Source: an uncultured Ruminococcus sp.
GTDB taxonomy: Bacteria > Bacillota > Clostridia > Oscillospirales > Ruminococcaceae
Length of the DNA: 30,699 bases
Assembly: GCA_947175975.1 (NCBI GenBank)
Contig: CAMWOX010000005.1
Location: 1-30,699, forward strand
Direction: 5' to 3'
Shown: piece by piece, positions 7,700-16,322 of the stretch
Layout of the letters: every line of letters begins with the position of its first letter
Numbering within the stretch: position 1 is the first letter of the stretch
Position numbers and translations under genes: made by a program
The notes under the pieces: generated by a model
What the model saw: only the letters and a program-made list of their open reading frames with translations
Told to the model about the DNA's origin: nothing
Databases searched by the model: none

Positions 7700-8277
7700 T
7701 ATACATTCACACCATAGTCACGGCACAATGCAGCCAGTCCGCCGGAATAACCGCTGCCAATGGCATTGAACTTCCACTCGCCGTTATAACGATACAGCTC
7801 TGCCACGACAACTGCCGTTTCGATTGAAAAATCTTCTCCGAGATCAAAATGAATCAATTCTTCGTTCGTTTCCTGATTGACTACCCGGATATAGGCATTG
7901 CTGACCTGTCCGAAATTCTGATTTCTCACATCAGCGTCATAAATCGTCACCGTGAAAGCGATTCTGGAGACATTCGCCGGAACTTTGGAAAGCTCCACTT
8001 TGATGACTTCGTCATCGCCCTCGCCCTCACCTGTCAGATTATCCCCGGTATGAACCACAGCTTCTGATGCATGTTTCAGATTGCCATAGAATACAAAATC
8101 TGCATCACAGGACACCTTGCCGTTTTCGCCTGCCAGGAATGCGGAAGCATCCAGATCGAAATCAGCTCCGCCGTCGTATTTATTCACATCCCAACCCAGA
8201 CCGATCAGTAATTTTGACAGACCAGGATTGCCTTTTGTGAGATCCACTTTCTGTCCTTTTGCCAGATTGACTGCCAT
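7699..8277 (-). CDS. terD: TerD family calcium-binding stress protein (copy 3 in operon)
   Basis: A 192-residue TerD protein, the usual single-domain length. In order: VNLAKGQKVDLTKGNPGLSKLLIGLGWD, DFDLDASAF near residues 39-47, GDNLTGEGEGDDEVIKVEL near 78-96, and a C-terminus FGQVSNAYIRV...VVAELYRYNGEWKFNAIGSGYSGGL. The acidic residues of the second and third blocks correspond to the Ca2+ site known in TerD structures. It is very similar to the next gene upstream, including much of the DNA at the 3' end, so recent tandem duplication is likely. SD AGGA lies about 8 bases before ATG. Confidence 0.93.
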   Translation of the reverse strand: MAVNLAKGQKVDLTKGNPGLSKLLIGLGWDVNKYDGGADFDLDASAFLAGENGKVSCDADFVFYGNLKHASEAVVHTGDNLTGEGEGDDEVIKVELSKVPANVSRIAFTVTIYDADVRNQNFGQVSNAYIRVVNQETNEELIHFDLGEDFSIETAVVVAELYRYNGEWKFNAIGSGYSGGLAALCRDYGVNV

Positions 8278-8298
8278 AGAAAAATCCTCACTTTCTGA

Positions 8299-8877
8299 TC
8301 AAACATTTACGCCGTAGTCACGGCACAATGCTGCCAATCCGCCGGAGTAGCCACTGCCAATCGCATTGAATTTCCATTCGCCGTTATAGCGATATAATTC
8401 TGCTACAACAACCGCCGTCTCAATGGAAAAATCTTCCCCAAGATCAAAATGAATTAATTCCTCACCGTTTGCCTGATTCAGCACACGGATATAAGAATTA
8501 TTCACCTGTCCGAAATTCTGGTTTCTCTCGTCAGCCTCATAGATCGTCACTGTGAATGCAATTCTAGAAACATTAGACGGCACTTTGGAAAGATCCACCT
8601 GAATTACTTCGTCGTCGCCGTCTCCCTCACCTGTCAGATTATCTCCGGCATGGATCACAGAACCGGATACATGTTCCTTGTTGCCATAGAATACAAAATC
8701 GCTGTCAGAATTTACTTTGCCGTTTTCGCCGAGCATGAACACTGCGGCATCCAGATCAAATGCAAAACCGCCGTCATACTTGTTGACATCCCAGCCGAGT
8801 CCTACCATAATCTTTGTCAATCCGGGATTGCCTTTTGTGAGATCCACTTTCTGTCCTTTGGATAAATTAACCGCCAT
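8299..8877 (-). CDS. terD: TerD family calcium-binding stress protein (copy 2 in operon)
   Basis: A 192-residue TerD protein with LSKGQKVDLTKGNPGL, FAFDLDAAVF and GDNLTGEGDGDDEVIQVDL. Its last 40 residues (DLGEDFSIETAVV to CRDYGVNV) are identical to the downstream copy. Start: an in-frame TTG at 8883 lies only 4 bases after AGGAGG, while ATG 8877 is 9 bases after it and gives the same MAV N-terminus as the paralogues, so I use 8877. Spacing to the next gene is 21 bases, the same as on the other side, which fits tandem duplication of a gene plus leader unit. Confidence 0.93.
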   Translation of the reverse strand: MAVNLSKGQKVDLTKGNPGLTKIMVGLGWDVNKYDGGFAFDLDAAVFMLGENGKVNSDSDFVFYGNKEHVSGSVIHAGDNLTGEGDGDDEVIQVDLSKVPSNVSRIAFTVTIYEADERNQNFGQVNNSYIRVLNQANGEELIHFDLGEDFSIETAVVVAELYRYNGEWKFNAIGSGYSGGLAALCRDYGVNV

Positions 8878-8904
8878 TGCCAAAAACCTCCTGTTATAAA
8901 AATA

Positions 8905-9483
8905 TTACACATTCACACCGAAATTCAAACCCAAAGCCCGCAGACCGCCGGAAAAACCACTGCCGATCGCATTGAATTTCCATTCACCGTTATGCCGGTA
9001 CAGCTCCCCGACCACAACAGCTGTCTCTACGGAAAAATCTTCCCCGAGATCAAACCGGATCAATTCCCTGTTATTTGTCTGATCCAGTACATGAATATAC
9101 GCATTGCTGACCTGCCCGAAATTCTGGTTTCTCATTTCGGCATCATAGATTGTCACTGTGAAATCAATCCGGGAAATACTCGCCGGGACTTTTGACAGAT
9201 CAATCTTCATGATCTCATCATCGCCATCATTACCGCCAGTCAAACTATCACCCATATGCTCCACCGCACCGGATTCATGCTTCATATGATTATAGAATAC
9301 GAAATCCAAATCTGAAGTGACTTTGCCATTCTGACCAAGCAAGAATGCTGCTGCATCCAGATCAAAATCATAACCGCCATCATATCGGTTCGTATCCCAT
9401 CCCAAACCAACCAGTAATTTGGACAAGCCGGGATTGCCCTTTGTCAGATCCACTTTCTGTCCTTTGATTAAACCAACCGCCAT
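8905..9483 (-). CDS. terD: TerD family calcium-binding stress protein (copy 1 in operon)
   Basis: A 192-residue TerD protein directly after the calcium ATPase (29-base gap). It has LIKGQKVDLTKGNPGLSKLLVGLGWD, DFDLDAAAF and the acidic loop GDSLTGGNDGDDEIMKIDL, in which Asn of the GDN triplet is Ser and Glu-Gly becomes Asn-Asp. The C-terminus is FGVNV with RALGLN in place of AALCRDY. It is slightly more divergent than the other two close copies. SD GGGAGG is 7 bases before ATG. Its position after a Ca2+ pump supports a role in calcium-linked stress. Confidence 0.93.
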   Translation of the reverse strand: MAVGLIKGQKVDLTKGNPGLSKLLVGLGWDTNRYDGGYDFDLDAAAFLLGQNGKVTSDLDFVFYNHMKHESGAVEHMGDSLTGGNDGDDEIMKIDLSKVPASISRIDFTVTIYDAEMRNQNFGQVSNAYIHVLDQTNNRELIRFDLGEDFSVETAVVVGELYRHNGEWKFNAIGSGFSGGLRALGLNFGVNV

Positions 9484-9512
9484 GTGAATACCTCCCGTTT
9501 CTGAAAATTCAT

Positions 9513-12155
9513 TTATTTTTCATCAGCTGTTCTGCTGCTGCCCATGATCAGCTTCCGGATCAGGTCAACTGGAATGATTGTCAAAGCCATGATCAATAAC
9601 AAGATCCACTCTTTGCCGTTCAATCCGTAGCAATTCAGAACGCTTCCGCCGACATACGTCATAATAATCTGAATCAGTGTAATACCACCCATGACTTTCA
9701 GGAATCCGGAATTACCGCCGATATTATCAAACAGATTCAGTTTTGGTGTTCTGGCATTGAATGCATTGAAAACAGCAATCAGAATAAAGAATGTGAAGTA
9801 ACCAGTCAGCAGATAAGATTTGCCGTCAACATCTGGTCTGAACCAATCCTTCATGAACTGAGATGTGATAAAGAACATACTCAATCCAACAGACCATGCC
9901 GCACCGATCAGAATTTCAGACCACATATACTTGCTGACAATTGCTTCATCACGACGTTTTGGTTTTTCATTCATATATTCTTTCAAAGCCGGTTCTCCGC
10001 CGAATGCCAACGCTGCAAGCGTATCCATAACTAGATTCACCCACAGAATCTGTGTAATTGTCAAAGGCGGATCCATTTGCAGGAACGGACAAATAAAGCT
10101 TACCAACACTGCGGCAACATTGATTGTCAACTGGAAAATAATAAACTTCCGGATGCTGTTGAAAATCGTTCTGCCGAACAGGATGGCTTTTTCGATGGAT
10201 AAGAAATTATCATCCAGGATGACAATCTCACTGGCTTCCTTGGCAACTTCCGTACCGCCGCCCATGGCAAAACCGACATCGGCTTTTTTCAATGCCGGAG
10301 AGTCATTCACACCATCACCAGTCATACCAACTACCAAATCCAGTTCCTGCGCAATTCTAACAAGACGGCTCTTGTCCGTCGGGAGCGCACGTGCGACAAC
10401 TCTTAATTTCGGCATGATCTTCTTGACTTCTTCATCACTCATAGCAGACAATTCATCAGAAGTCAATCTCACATCCTGATCACTTTTGATAATTCCTGCC
10501 TCTTTTGCGATTGCCACAGCAGTTTCTTTTCTGTCACCTGTGATCATAACAACCTGCACACCGGCTTTCTGGACTTCTGCAATTGCCTGAATGGATTCCG
10601 GACGCACATCATCACGGATTCCCACGATACCGACCAAAGTCCACTCACCACCAGGCATGGAATCTTCCGGCATTTTTGCATCACTGACAGCGAATGCCAG
10701 GACACGGATGGCACGGACTGCCAATCCATCGATTTTCTGCACCATTGCTTTTGCATCAAATGGCTTTTTATTGCCGTCTTTGTCATAATAATACCTGCAC
10801 TTGTCAATAATTTTCTCTGGTGCGCCTTTAATCAAAGTACCATTCACATCACCCTGCACTTCTGCCAATGAAAATTTATTCGCACTGTTGAATGGGAGCG
10901 TTCCCAGAATTTGTATATTATCCTGTGATTCATCATCCTTGACAAAATTCAGTAAAGCCCGTTCTGTCATGTTGCCGCCGACTGCCTGTTTCTTTGCACC
11001 CTGACCAGAAATCACAGCACTTGTATTTTTCAGAATGCTTGTCCTTAATAATAAGCTCTGTGCATTTCCAAGTTTTGCGAAACTGTCATAATCATTACCC
11101 GCACCATCTGCGAATACAACAACTTCCAGTTGTCCCTTTGTGATCGTACCCGTCTTATCGCTCATGAGCAAATTTAAACTGCCAGCTGTCTCAATACCGG
11201 AATTTTTCCGGACTAATACATTTTCTTTGAGCATTTTGCCCATATTCTGTGCTGATACAATTGCAATCATCAGCGGCAAGCCTTCCGGTACAGCCATAAC
11301 GATAATAATAACCGCTAAGATAACCGCCTCCACCAGGTCTGCAAAAATATGCACACCACTGGAGAAATATGCCGCACCGCCTGCCTGGATAATCTTCTGA
11401 ATCATGAATGCAACTGCAATTGCACCGCCGCCTGCATAACCAAATACACTGATCTGATTTGCAAGTTTGCCGAGTTTCAGTTTCAAGGGCGTATCTCTGT
11501 CTTCTTCCGCCTGTAATTCTTTTGCAATTTCGCCGTAAATTGTCTTATCGCCGATTACAGTCGTCTGCATGACAGCATTACCGGAACAGACCACTGCACC
11601 ACGGAATACCTTGTGCGGATGCAAAAAATCTCTGCTGTCGCCGTCCTTGACTTCTTCGTCTGCTGTTTTCTTTGCTTCTTCGGATTCGCCGTTTAAAACA
11701 GACTGATCCACTTTGATATTGCCGTCAATGATAATACCATCCGCCGGGATTTTATCGCCGGACTGCAACAGAACAGCATCACCAATAACGATCTCATCAA
11801 TCGGAATTTCCACGATTTCTCCGTTACGGTAAACCTTACATTTGATCTGGGACGCTTCTGCCTGCAATGCCTGAAATGCGTTCTCATTTCTGTATTCTGA
11901 AAATGTAGAAACCAGTGTTGCAATCAGAATTGCAACAGCAATACCGATTGTTTCCACCCAGGATGCCTCTCCCATGATGGCAAATACGACATTGATAATC
12001 AGTGCAACCAGCAGAATCTTAATCATGGGATCATTAAAATTTCCCATCAATTTCTGCATAAAGCTCTCAGATGCCTGTTCGCTCATCTTATTGCTTCCGT
12101 ATTTTTCCCTGGATGCCTGCACCTGACTATCTGTCAGACCTGTAATTTTTTTCAT
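9513..12155 (-). CDS. PMCA-type calcium-translocating P-type ATPase
   Basis: An 880-residue P2-type ATPase of full length that should pump Ca2+ out of the cell using ATP. It has an N-terminal cation-ATPase segment, the actuator motif NGES at 155-158, PEGL in the fourth membrane helix at 290-293 (a Ca2+ ligand region in SERCA/PMCA pumps), phosphorylation site D333 in SDKTGTITKG, KGAPE, MITGDRKETA, and the hinge MTGDGVNDSPALKKADVGFAMG, then six C-terminal helices. SD AGGAGAAAGG precedes ATG. It is the first gene of an operon with terD x3, terA and terD, which suggests that the TerD proteins sense or buffer the ion it moves. Two neighbours, terC and terB, usual in full ter clusters, are absent here. 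Confidence 0.93.
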   Translation of the reverse strand: MKKITGLTDSQVQASREKYGSNKMSEQASESFMQKLMGNFNDPMIKILLVALIINVVFAIMGEASWVETIGIAVAILIATLVSTFSEYRNENAFQALQAEASQIKCKVYRNGEIVEIPIDEIVIGDAVLLQSGDKIPADGIIIDGNIKVDQSVLNGESEEAKKTADEEVKDGDSRDFLHPHKVFRGAVVCSGNAVMQTTVIGDKTIYGEIAKELQAEEDRDTPLKLKLGKLANQISVFGYAGGGAIAVAFMIQKIIQAGGAAYFSSGVHIFADLVEAVILAVIIIVMAVPEGLPLMIAIVSAQNMGKMLKENVLVRKNSGIETAGSLNLLMSDKTGTITKGQLEVVVFADGAGNDYDSFAKLGNAQSLLLRTSILKNTSAVISGQGAKKQAVGGNMTERALLNFVKDDESQDNIQILGTLPFNSANKFSLAEVQGDVNGTLIKGAPEKIIDKCRYYYDKDGNKKPFDAKAMVQKIDGLAVRAIRVLAFAVSDAKMPEDSMPGGEWTLVGIVGIRDDVRPESIQAIAEVQKAGVQVVMITGDRKETAVAIAKEAGIIKSDQDVRLTSDELSAMSDEEVKKIMPKLRVVARALPTDKSRLVRIAQELDLVVGMTGDGVNDSPALKKADVGFAMGGGTEVAKEASEIVILDDNFLSIEKAILFGRTIFNSIRKFIIFQLTINVAAVLVSFICPFLQMDPPLTITQILWVNLVMDTLAALAFGGEPALKEYMNEKPKRRDEAIVSKYMWSEILIGAAWSVGLSMFFITSQFMKDWFRPDVDGKSYLLTGYFTFFILIAVFNAFNARTPKLNLFDNIGGNSGFLKVMGGITLIQIIMTYVGGSVLNCYGLNGKEWILLLIMALTIIPVDLIRKLIMGSSRTADEK

Positions 12156-12236
12156 AATCCTTTCTCCTCAATCATAGAAATAAATAATAAAACATGCTCC
12201 AGTCAAAAATTTTAAAAACCTATGACTTTAGAAAAT

Positions 12237-12265
12237 ATTATAGCACATCCTGCTAAAAAACACAA
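12237..12265 (-). promoter_or_regulatory. Extended -10 promoter for the Ca-ATPase/ter operon
   Basis: On the minus strand, TTGTGT (12265-12260), 17 bases, TATAAT (12242-12237), with TG one base upstream of the -10. The RNA start is near 12230, leaving a leader of about 75 bases. The -35 lies inside the AT-rich hairpin after pnkp. Confidence 0.65.
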
Positions 12266-12275
12266 GTTTTTTTAG
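12253..12275 (-). terminator. AT-rich hairpin after pnkp, possible terminator
   Basis: CTAAAAAAC (12253-12261) pairs with GTTTTTTTAG (12266-12275) around a four-base loop. It is a weak stem, and on the minus strand its U-rich 3' arm ends in AG rather than a long U run. It probably separates the RNA repair operon from the ter operon, only partly. The rest of the 177-base gap 12156-12332 holds the ter promoter and leader. Confidence 0.4.
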
Positions 12276-12332
12276 TTTTTTTTTCAAATCTAGCAAGATG
12301 CATAATAATTATTTCAAATTTTTATTTAATTT

Positions 12333-14861
12333 TTACAACCGTGGATCGACAGGCTCGCTCTCAAATGCCAATACACCGAATACACATTCATGAATTTTAT
12401 ATAATGGCTCATGTCTGACAAATCTTTGTAATGCTTCTATGCCCAGTGAAAACTCTTTCAGTGCAAGTGTGCGTTTTTTATGCAGGGATCTCTTTTTCAG
12501 CCGCATTAAATATTCCGGATGGAGATACTCTGCACCATAGATAATCCGAAGATATTCCCTGCCACGGCATTTGACAGCAGGCTGTAATAATTCCGATTCT
12601 TTCCAGGCTGTGAAATATTCCGGCTTAACGACCATGCCTTCTCCGCCCTTTGCCGTCAGCTCCAACCACCAGTTGACAGCATCCCGGATACTGGATTCAT
12701 CCTCTGTATCAACTATCTTGTAAGGGGTAGCCATGAAAATCGGATCAATTCCAGTCATGTATTTTCTGATAGTTTCCATATGCCAGAGATGAGATTTTTC
12801 AGAGAATACCTGATTTTCAGCCGCTAAGATATGAAATGGTGCAATCCGGAAATCCTCTGTTGTCTGCACATCCCAGCAGTATTCCTGATATGCCCGGATG
12901 TAGCCAGAAATCGCATTCTCTTTTTCCCGGTAGGATTCCAGAATTTCAGCTCCCTGTCCAGTACGTGCCTGTACCTGTTCCAGGATTTTCACAGCCGCAC
13001 TAAGAGACTGCTTCCCGGCATTTCCGACAGGTGCATACTGATTTTTCAGTAATGCTTTTGCTTTTTCTGACCAAGGCATTAACTCTGTATCCAGGCAGAC
13101 CCAGTCTGTTTGAAAATCTTTCCAGAAACCTTTTTTTGTTAGAACATTGTCTAATCGATCCAATAATTTTGATTCAATTTCCAGAGTATCAAAAAATCTT
13201 CGTCCGGTTCTCGTGTAAATAATCCCTCTTGTACCGTCATCCACTCCAAACCGGGTCTTTGCCGTTTCAGGATTCCTGCATAATATCATCACAGCCCTTG
13301 ATCCCATATGTTTCTGCTCGCAGACCAGATGTCGGATCTTCTTTTTCTGATAATACTCAAATGCTTCAAGAGGATATTCCAAATATGCCTCCTGTTCACT
13401 TGTCGCACAGGGAGACATTGTCGGCGGCAGATAAATCAGCCAGTGCGGATCAGCAGCAAACCGGGACATGATTTCCAATGCTGCCGCAAGCTGATTTTCC
13501 TGAATCTGGATATTTGCTAGCAATCCTGTCTGCAAGTATAATTTTCCCTGATAATCCTGAATCGTCAGCAGATCGCCGATTTCCTTCATCTTTTCCTGGT
13601 CTGCATCCAATGGCTTGACGGATTCGCAGTATGTTTCCAGGGCATTAACACTCACAAATTCCTGTTCTGGATAACGGTATGCCGTTAATTTTCCACCAAA
13701 GACACACCCAGTATCAATGCAGTGTGTACCATTTAGAGACTGCACTTCTTTTTGTGCCACATGTCCATAAATGATCGTTGCCCTGCCCCGGTAATCCGCC
13801 GCCCAGTTGAGCCGGACAGGCAGACCGTATTCATCTGTTTCTCCGGTTGTTTCACCATACAGACAAAATTTCCGGACTCTGCCTGATCCTCTTCCAATAT
13901 ATTCCTGTTTCAGACCAGCATGGGCAATCACAAGCTTTCCATCATCAAATACATAATGACTGATCAGACCATCCAGAAAATCCCGGACTTCCTGCCGGAA
14001 TGTTTCGCTCTCGGCATTCAATTCCTGAATAGTTTGGTCAAATCCATGCGTGATAGCAACTTTCTTGCCCTTGAGATATTTCACAAGTTTGGCATCATGA
14101 TTCCCGGTAACCGCAAATGCATTCCCGGATTTCACCATTGCCATCACGATCTGCAATACTCTGACATTTTGATTTCCCCTGTCGCAGAAATCTCCCAGGA
14201 ATGCCACTCTTCTGCCCTCCGGATGCTGATAGATGCCATCTTTTTCAGAATAGCCCAGTTTTGCTAATAATAATTCCAGTTCCCTTGCACATCCGTGAAT
14301 ATCACCGATCACATCCAATGCACCATGATCCTCTTTTTTATCGCTCCAGAGTTTTGTCCGGACAATCTCTAGATTTTCAATTTCTTCCGGAGATTTCAGC
14401 ACATAGACAAACCGGAATCCCTCTTTTTTGAGATATTTCACGCTCCGACGGACATCTTCGCAGTGCTTCCGGATCACACGATCTGGAATATCTCTGTCTG
14501 TTCTTGTCTGATTTCTTTCACGCAGAATCTTCTCCGGCAGATTCAATACAATAGCTGCACTGTGGACATTCTGTGCTTTGGCAAGATCCAGTGTTCTCTT
14601 TCTGGCACTCTGCTGTAAATTTGTTGCATCAATCACAGTCAGCTTTCCGTGTTGCAGTCTTTTCTCTGCTGCCGCATATAGCAAATCAAAAGCATCCCCC
14701 GAAACATCCTGAGAATTTTCATCATCACAGATCAGCGCACGGAAAAAATCTGAAGATAAAATTTCTGTCGCTCTGAAATATTTCCTTGCAAATGTCGTTT
14801 TGCCGGAAGAAGTCCCTCCCACCAGGGCGACAAGTGCCAGTTCTGGTATTTCTATTCGCAT
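12333..14861 (-). CDS. pnkp: Polynucleotide kinase-phosphatase-ligase, RNA repair (Pnkp)
   Basis: An 842-residue three-domain enzyme, close to the 870 residues of the Clostridium thermocellum protein. Residues 8-165 are the 5'-OH kinase, with P-loop GGTSSGKTT at 15-23. Residues 180-400 are a calcineurin-type 2',3'-phosphatase: D187-x-H189, GDFCDRG 223-229, GNHD 253-256, and later His residues in HAGL and YGHVAQ. The C-terminal half is a nucleotidyltransferase (ligase) domain with K517 in EQKHMGSRA as the adenylation lysine, EGMVVKPE at 741-748 and K764. The enzyme heals and seals broken RNA ends, and the ligase module needs Hen1 to complete sealing. Its ATG overlaps the end of hen1 by 10 bases; SD AGGAG is 10 bases upstream inside hen1. 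Confidence 0.95.
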   Translation of the reverse strand: MRIEIPELALVALVGGTSSGKTTFARKYFRATEILSSDFFRALICDDENSQDVSGDAFDLLYAAAEKRLQHGKLTVIDATNLQQSARKRTLDLAKAQNVHSAAIVLNLPEKILRERNQTRTDRDIPDRVIRKHCEDVRRSVKYLKKEGFRFVYVLKSPEEIENLEIVRTKLWSDKKEDHGALDVIGDIHGCARELELLLAKLGYSEKDGIYQHPEGRRVAFLGDFCDRGNQNVRVLQIVMAMVKSGNAFAVTGNHDAKLVKYLKGKKVAITHGFDQTIQELNAESETFRQEVRDFLDGLISHYVFDDGKLVIAHAGLKQEYIGRGSGRVRKFCLYGETTGETDEYGLPVRLNWAADYRGRATIIYGHVAQKEVQSLNGTHCIDTGCVFGGKLTAYRYPEQEFVSVNALETYCESVKPLDADQEKMKEIGDLLTIQDYQGKLYLQTGLLANIQIQENQLAAALEIMSRFAADPHWLIYLPPTMSPCATSEQEAYLEYPLEAFEYYQKKKIRHLVCEQKHMGSRAVMILCRNPETAKTRFGVDDGTRGIIYTRTGRRFFDTLEIESKLLDRLDNVLTKKGFWKDFQTDWVCLDTELMPWSEKAKALLKNQYAPVGNAGKQSLSAAVKILEQVQARTGQGAEILESYREKENAISGYIRAYQEYCWDVQTTEDFRIAPFHILAAENQVFSEKSHLWHMETIRKYMTGIDPIFMATPYKIVDTEDESSIRDAVNWWLELTAKGGEGMVVKPEYFTAWKESELLQPAVKCRGREYLRIIYGAEYLHPEYLMRLKKRSLHKKRTLALKEFSLGIEALQRFVRHEPLYKIHECVFGVLAFESEPVDPRL

Positions 14862-16240
14862 TTCTGGAACACTCCTATCTGAGTTGGTGTACCGGTGACG
14901 GGATCGGCTTCGCCGATCCCTGCAATTTCGCAGGTATAATGGAATTTTTCACAGACATGCACCGTCCATGCCTGAAATTCTTCCCTTGTCCATTCAAACC
15001 GATGATCCTCATGCCGGAGCTGATCATTGAGAAATTCATAATTTGTATTATATTCCCGGTTTGGTGTTGTCAAAATCACTGTGCGAGGCTGGGCAAATTC
15101 AAATAAAATTCTCTCAAATGCAGGGATTCTTAGCTTTTCGATATGCTCAATTACTTCTACCACACAGGCACAGTCAAATCCTGCAAATCTCTGATCCTGA
15201 TAAGTAAGTGAAGCCTGCATCAGCGTTAATTTCTTCTTACGATATTCCGGCATTCGATCGTAATGCAGTCTTTTTGCAGCTTTTTCCAGTTCTCTTACAG
15301 ATACATCACAGGCAGTTATTTTTTTGATCTGCGGCTGATCCAATAACAAGCTCGTCAATCTGCATTCCCCACAGCCCAAATCTATTACAGAACTTGCACC
15401 GGATTTCAGAACCTCTTCCAGAACCCTCTCCATACGAAGCTGATTCAGGGATTTTTTCGGGCTTTCTGGAATTTCCTGCTTTTCCGTGATTTCCGGATTC
15501 TCTGCTTCTTCCAGTTCCTCAAATCTGGAAATTGCCTTATGTGCATAACTTTTTTTCTGGGATAAATATCTGTAAATAATCTTCTCTCTGGCAGGATGAT
15601 CTGAAAGCCAACCCTCGCCATGAGATAATAATTTATCAATCTCATCTTCACTGACATAGTAATGCTTATTTCTGTCGAATACCGGAATCAGAACATACAA
15701 ATGCTTTAACAAATCCGATAATCTGACAGCTCCTGATATTATTAAATTAATATACGGACTTTCGCCCCATTCCGGAAATGTTTCATCCAACAGGATTCTT
15801 TCTGTCCGGACGGTATAGCCTAACGGCTCGAAGATCTCTTTCGCCAGATCCTGATTATGATTATCCTGGAGCATATGCACACAGGCTGTCAGATGCAGGG
15901 CAGAATCTGCAAGTTCCTGCCTGGCATCACATCTGCCTGTCATTGCCGTTCCGAAAATTCTTGTGATTGCCGTACTCATGAAAGAAGACGCAACATAGGG
16001 ACGGTCATTGACATAATCAAACAAGCCGCCGTCTTTTGACCCCAGTTTCCCTCTTGCAAGTTCAATAGGATTCAGATCCAGGATCAATGCCACCGTTGTA
16101 CGCTGATCCGAGACTTCCGGATAGCAAACCCATGCTTTGCCATAGCTTAAAGCAAAGCTCTGGATCTTATCTGGATGCTTGTACAATAAATATCCCAGAT
16201 CCTGTGTATGGCTACCCTCATATGTGATTGTGAGAATCAA
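14852..16240 (-). CDS. hen1: Hen1: RNA 3'-terminal 2'-O-methyltransferase of the Pnkp-Hen1 repair system
   Basis: A 462-residue protein. The N-terminal half (residues 1-240) is the bacterial Hen1 domain that binds and activates the Pnkp ligase; it opens ILTITYEGSHTQDLGYLLYKHPDK. The C-terminal half is a SAM methyltransferase: VIDLGCGEC at 285-293, the Mn2+-binding E362-x-x-E365-H366, and HEDHRFEW with H413. It methylates the 2'-OH at the break so that repaired RNA resists a second cut at the same place. Start: a GTG at 16249 lies inside the SD (AGGAGTG), so initiation there is unlikely; TTG 16240 is 8 bases after AGGAG and matches the expected N-terminus. It is the first gene of the hen1-pnkp operon. 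Confidence 0.93.
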   Translation of the reverse strand: MILTITYEGSHTQDLGYLLYKHPDKIQSFALSYGKAWVCYPEVSDQRTTVALILDLNPIELARGKLGSKDGGLFDYVNDRPYVASSFMSTAITRIFGTAMTGRCDARQELADSALHLTACVHMLQDNHNQDLAKEIFEPLGYTVRTERILLDETFPEWGESPYINLIISGAVRLSDLLKHLYVLIPVFDRNKHYYVSEDEIDKLLSHGEGWLSDHPAREKIIYRYLSQKKSYAHKAISRFEELEEAENPEITEKQEIPESPKKSLNQLRMERVLEEVLKSGASSVIDLGCGECRLTSLLLDQPQIKKITACDVSVRELEKAAKRLHYDRMPEYRKKKLTLMQASLTYQDQRFAGFDCACVVEVIEHIEKLRIPAFERILFEFAQPRTVILTTPNREYNTNYEFLNDQLRHEDHRFEWTREEFQAWTVHVCEKFHYTCEIAGIGEADPVTGTPTQIGVFQKCE

Positions 16241-16248
16241 ATACTTCA

Positions 16249-16253
16249 CTCCT
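16249..16253 (-). promoter_or_regulatory. Ribosome binding site of hen1, selecting a TTG start
   Basis: AGGAG on the minus strand, 8 bases before TTG 16240. The nearest GTG overlaps the site itself and cannot be properly spaced. Confidence 0.65.
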
Positions 16254-16290
16254 CTGATTTTTTTCGTAAATCAGTTCACCTGATTAACTT
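16251..16290 (-). promoter_or_regulatory. Leader of hen1 with three alternating AATCAG/CTGATT blocks
   Basis: On the minus strand the leader carries AATCAG, five bases, CTGATTT, eight bases, AAATCAG, then the SD. The middle block can pair with the first (an operator-like inverted repeat just after +1) or with the third (a 7-bp hairpin that abuts the SD). It could be a repressor site, an RNA switch or both. This is seen in the sequence; the function is inferred. Confidence 0.4.
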
Positions 16291-16293
16291 TTT

Positions 16294-16322
16294 ATTATAC
16301 TACAAAAATCAGGATCTGTCAA
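16294..16322 (-). promoter_or_regulatory. Consensus sigma-A promoter for hen1-pnkp
   Basis: TTGACA (16322-16317), 17-base spacer, TATAAT (16299-16294) on the minus strand, both boxes perfect. The -35 lies inside the last codons of copA. The RNA start is near 16287, about 45 bases before the TTG start. Confidence 0.85.

Noticed and set aside
5175..12155. Dedicated tellurite-resistance operon
   Set aside because: The ter name is historical. There is no tehA/tehB, terC or terB here, and the calcium pump points to ion and envelope stress instead.
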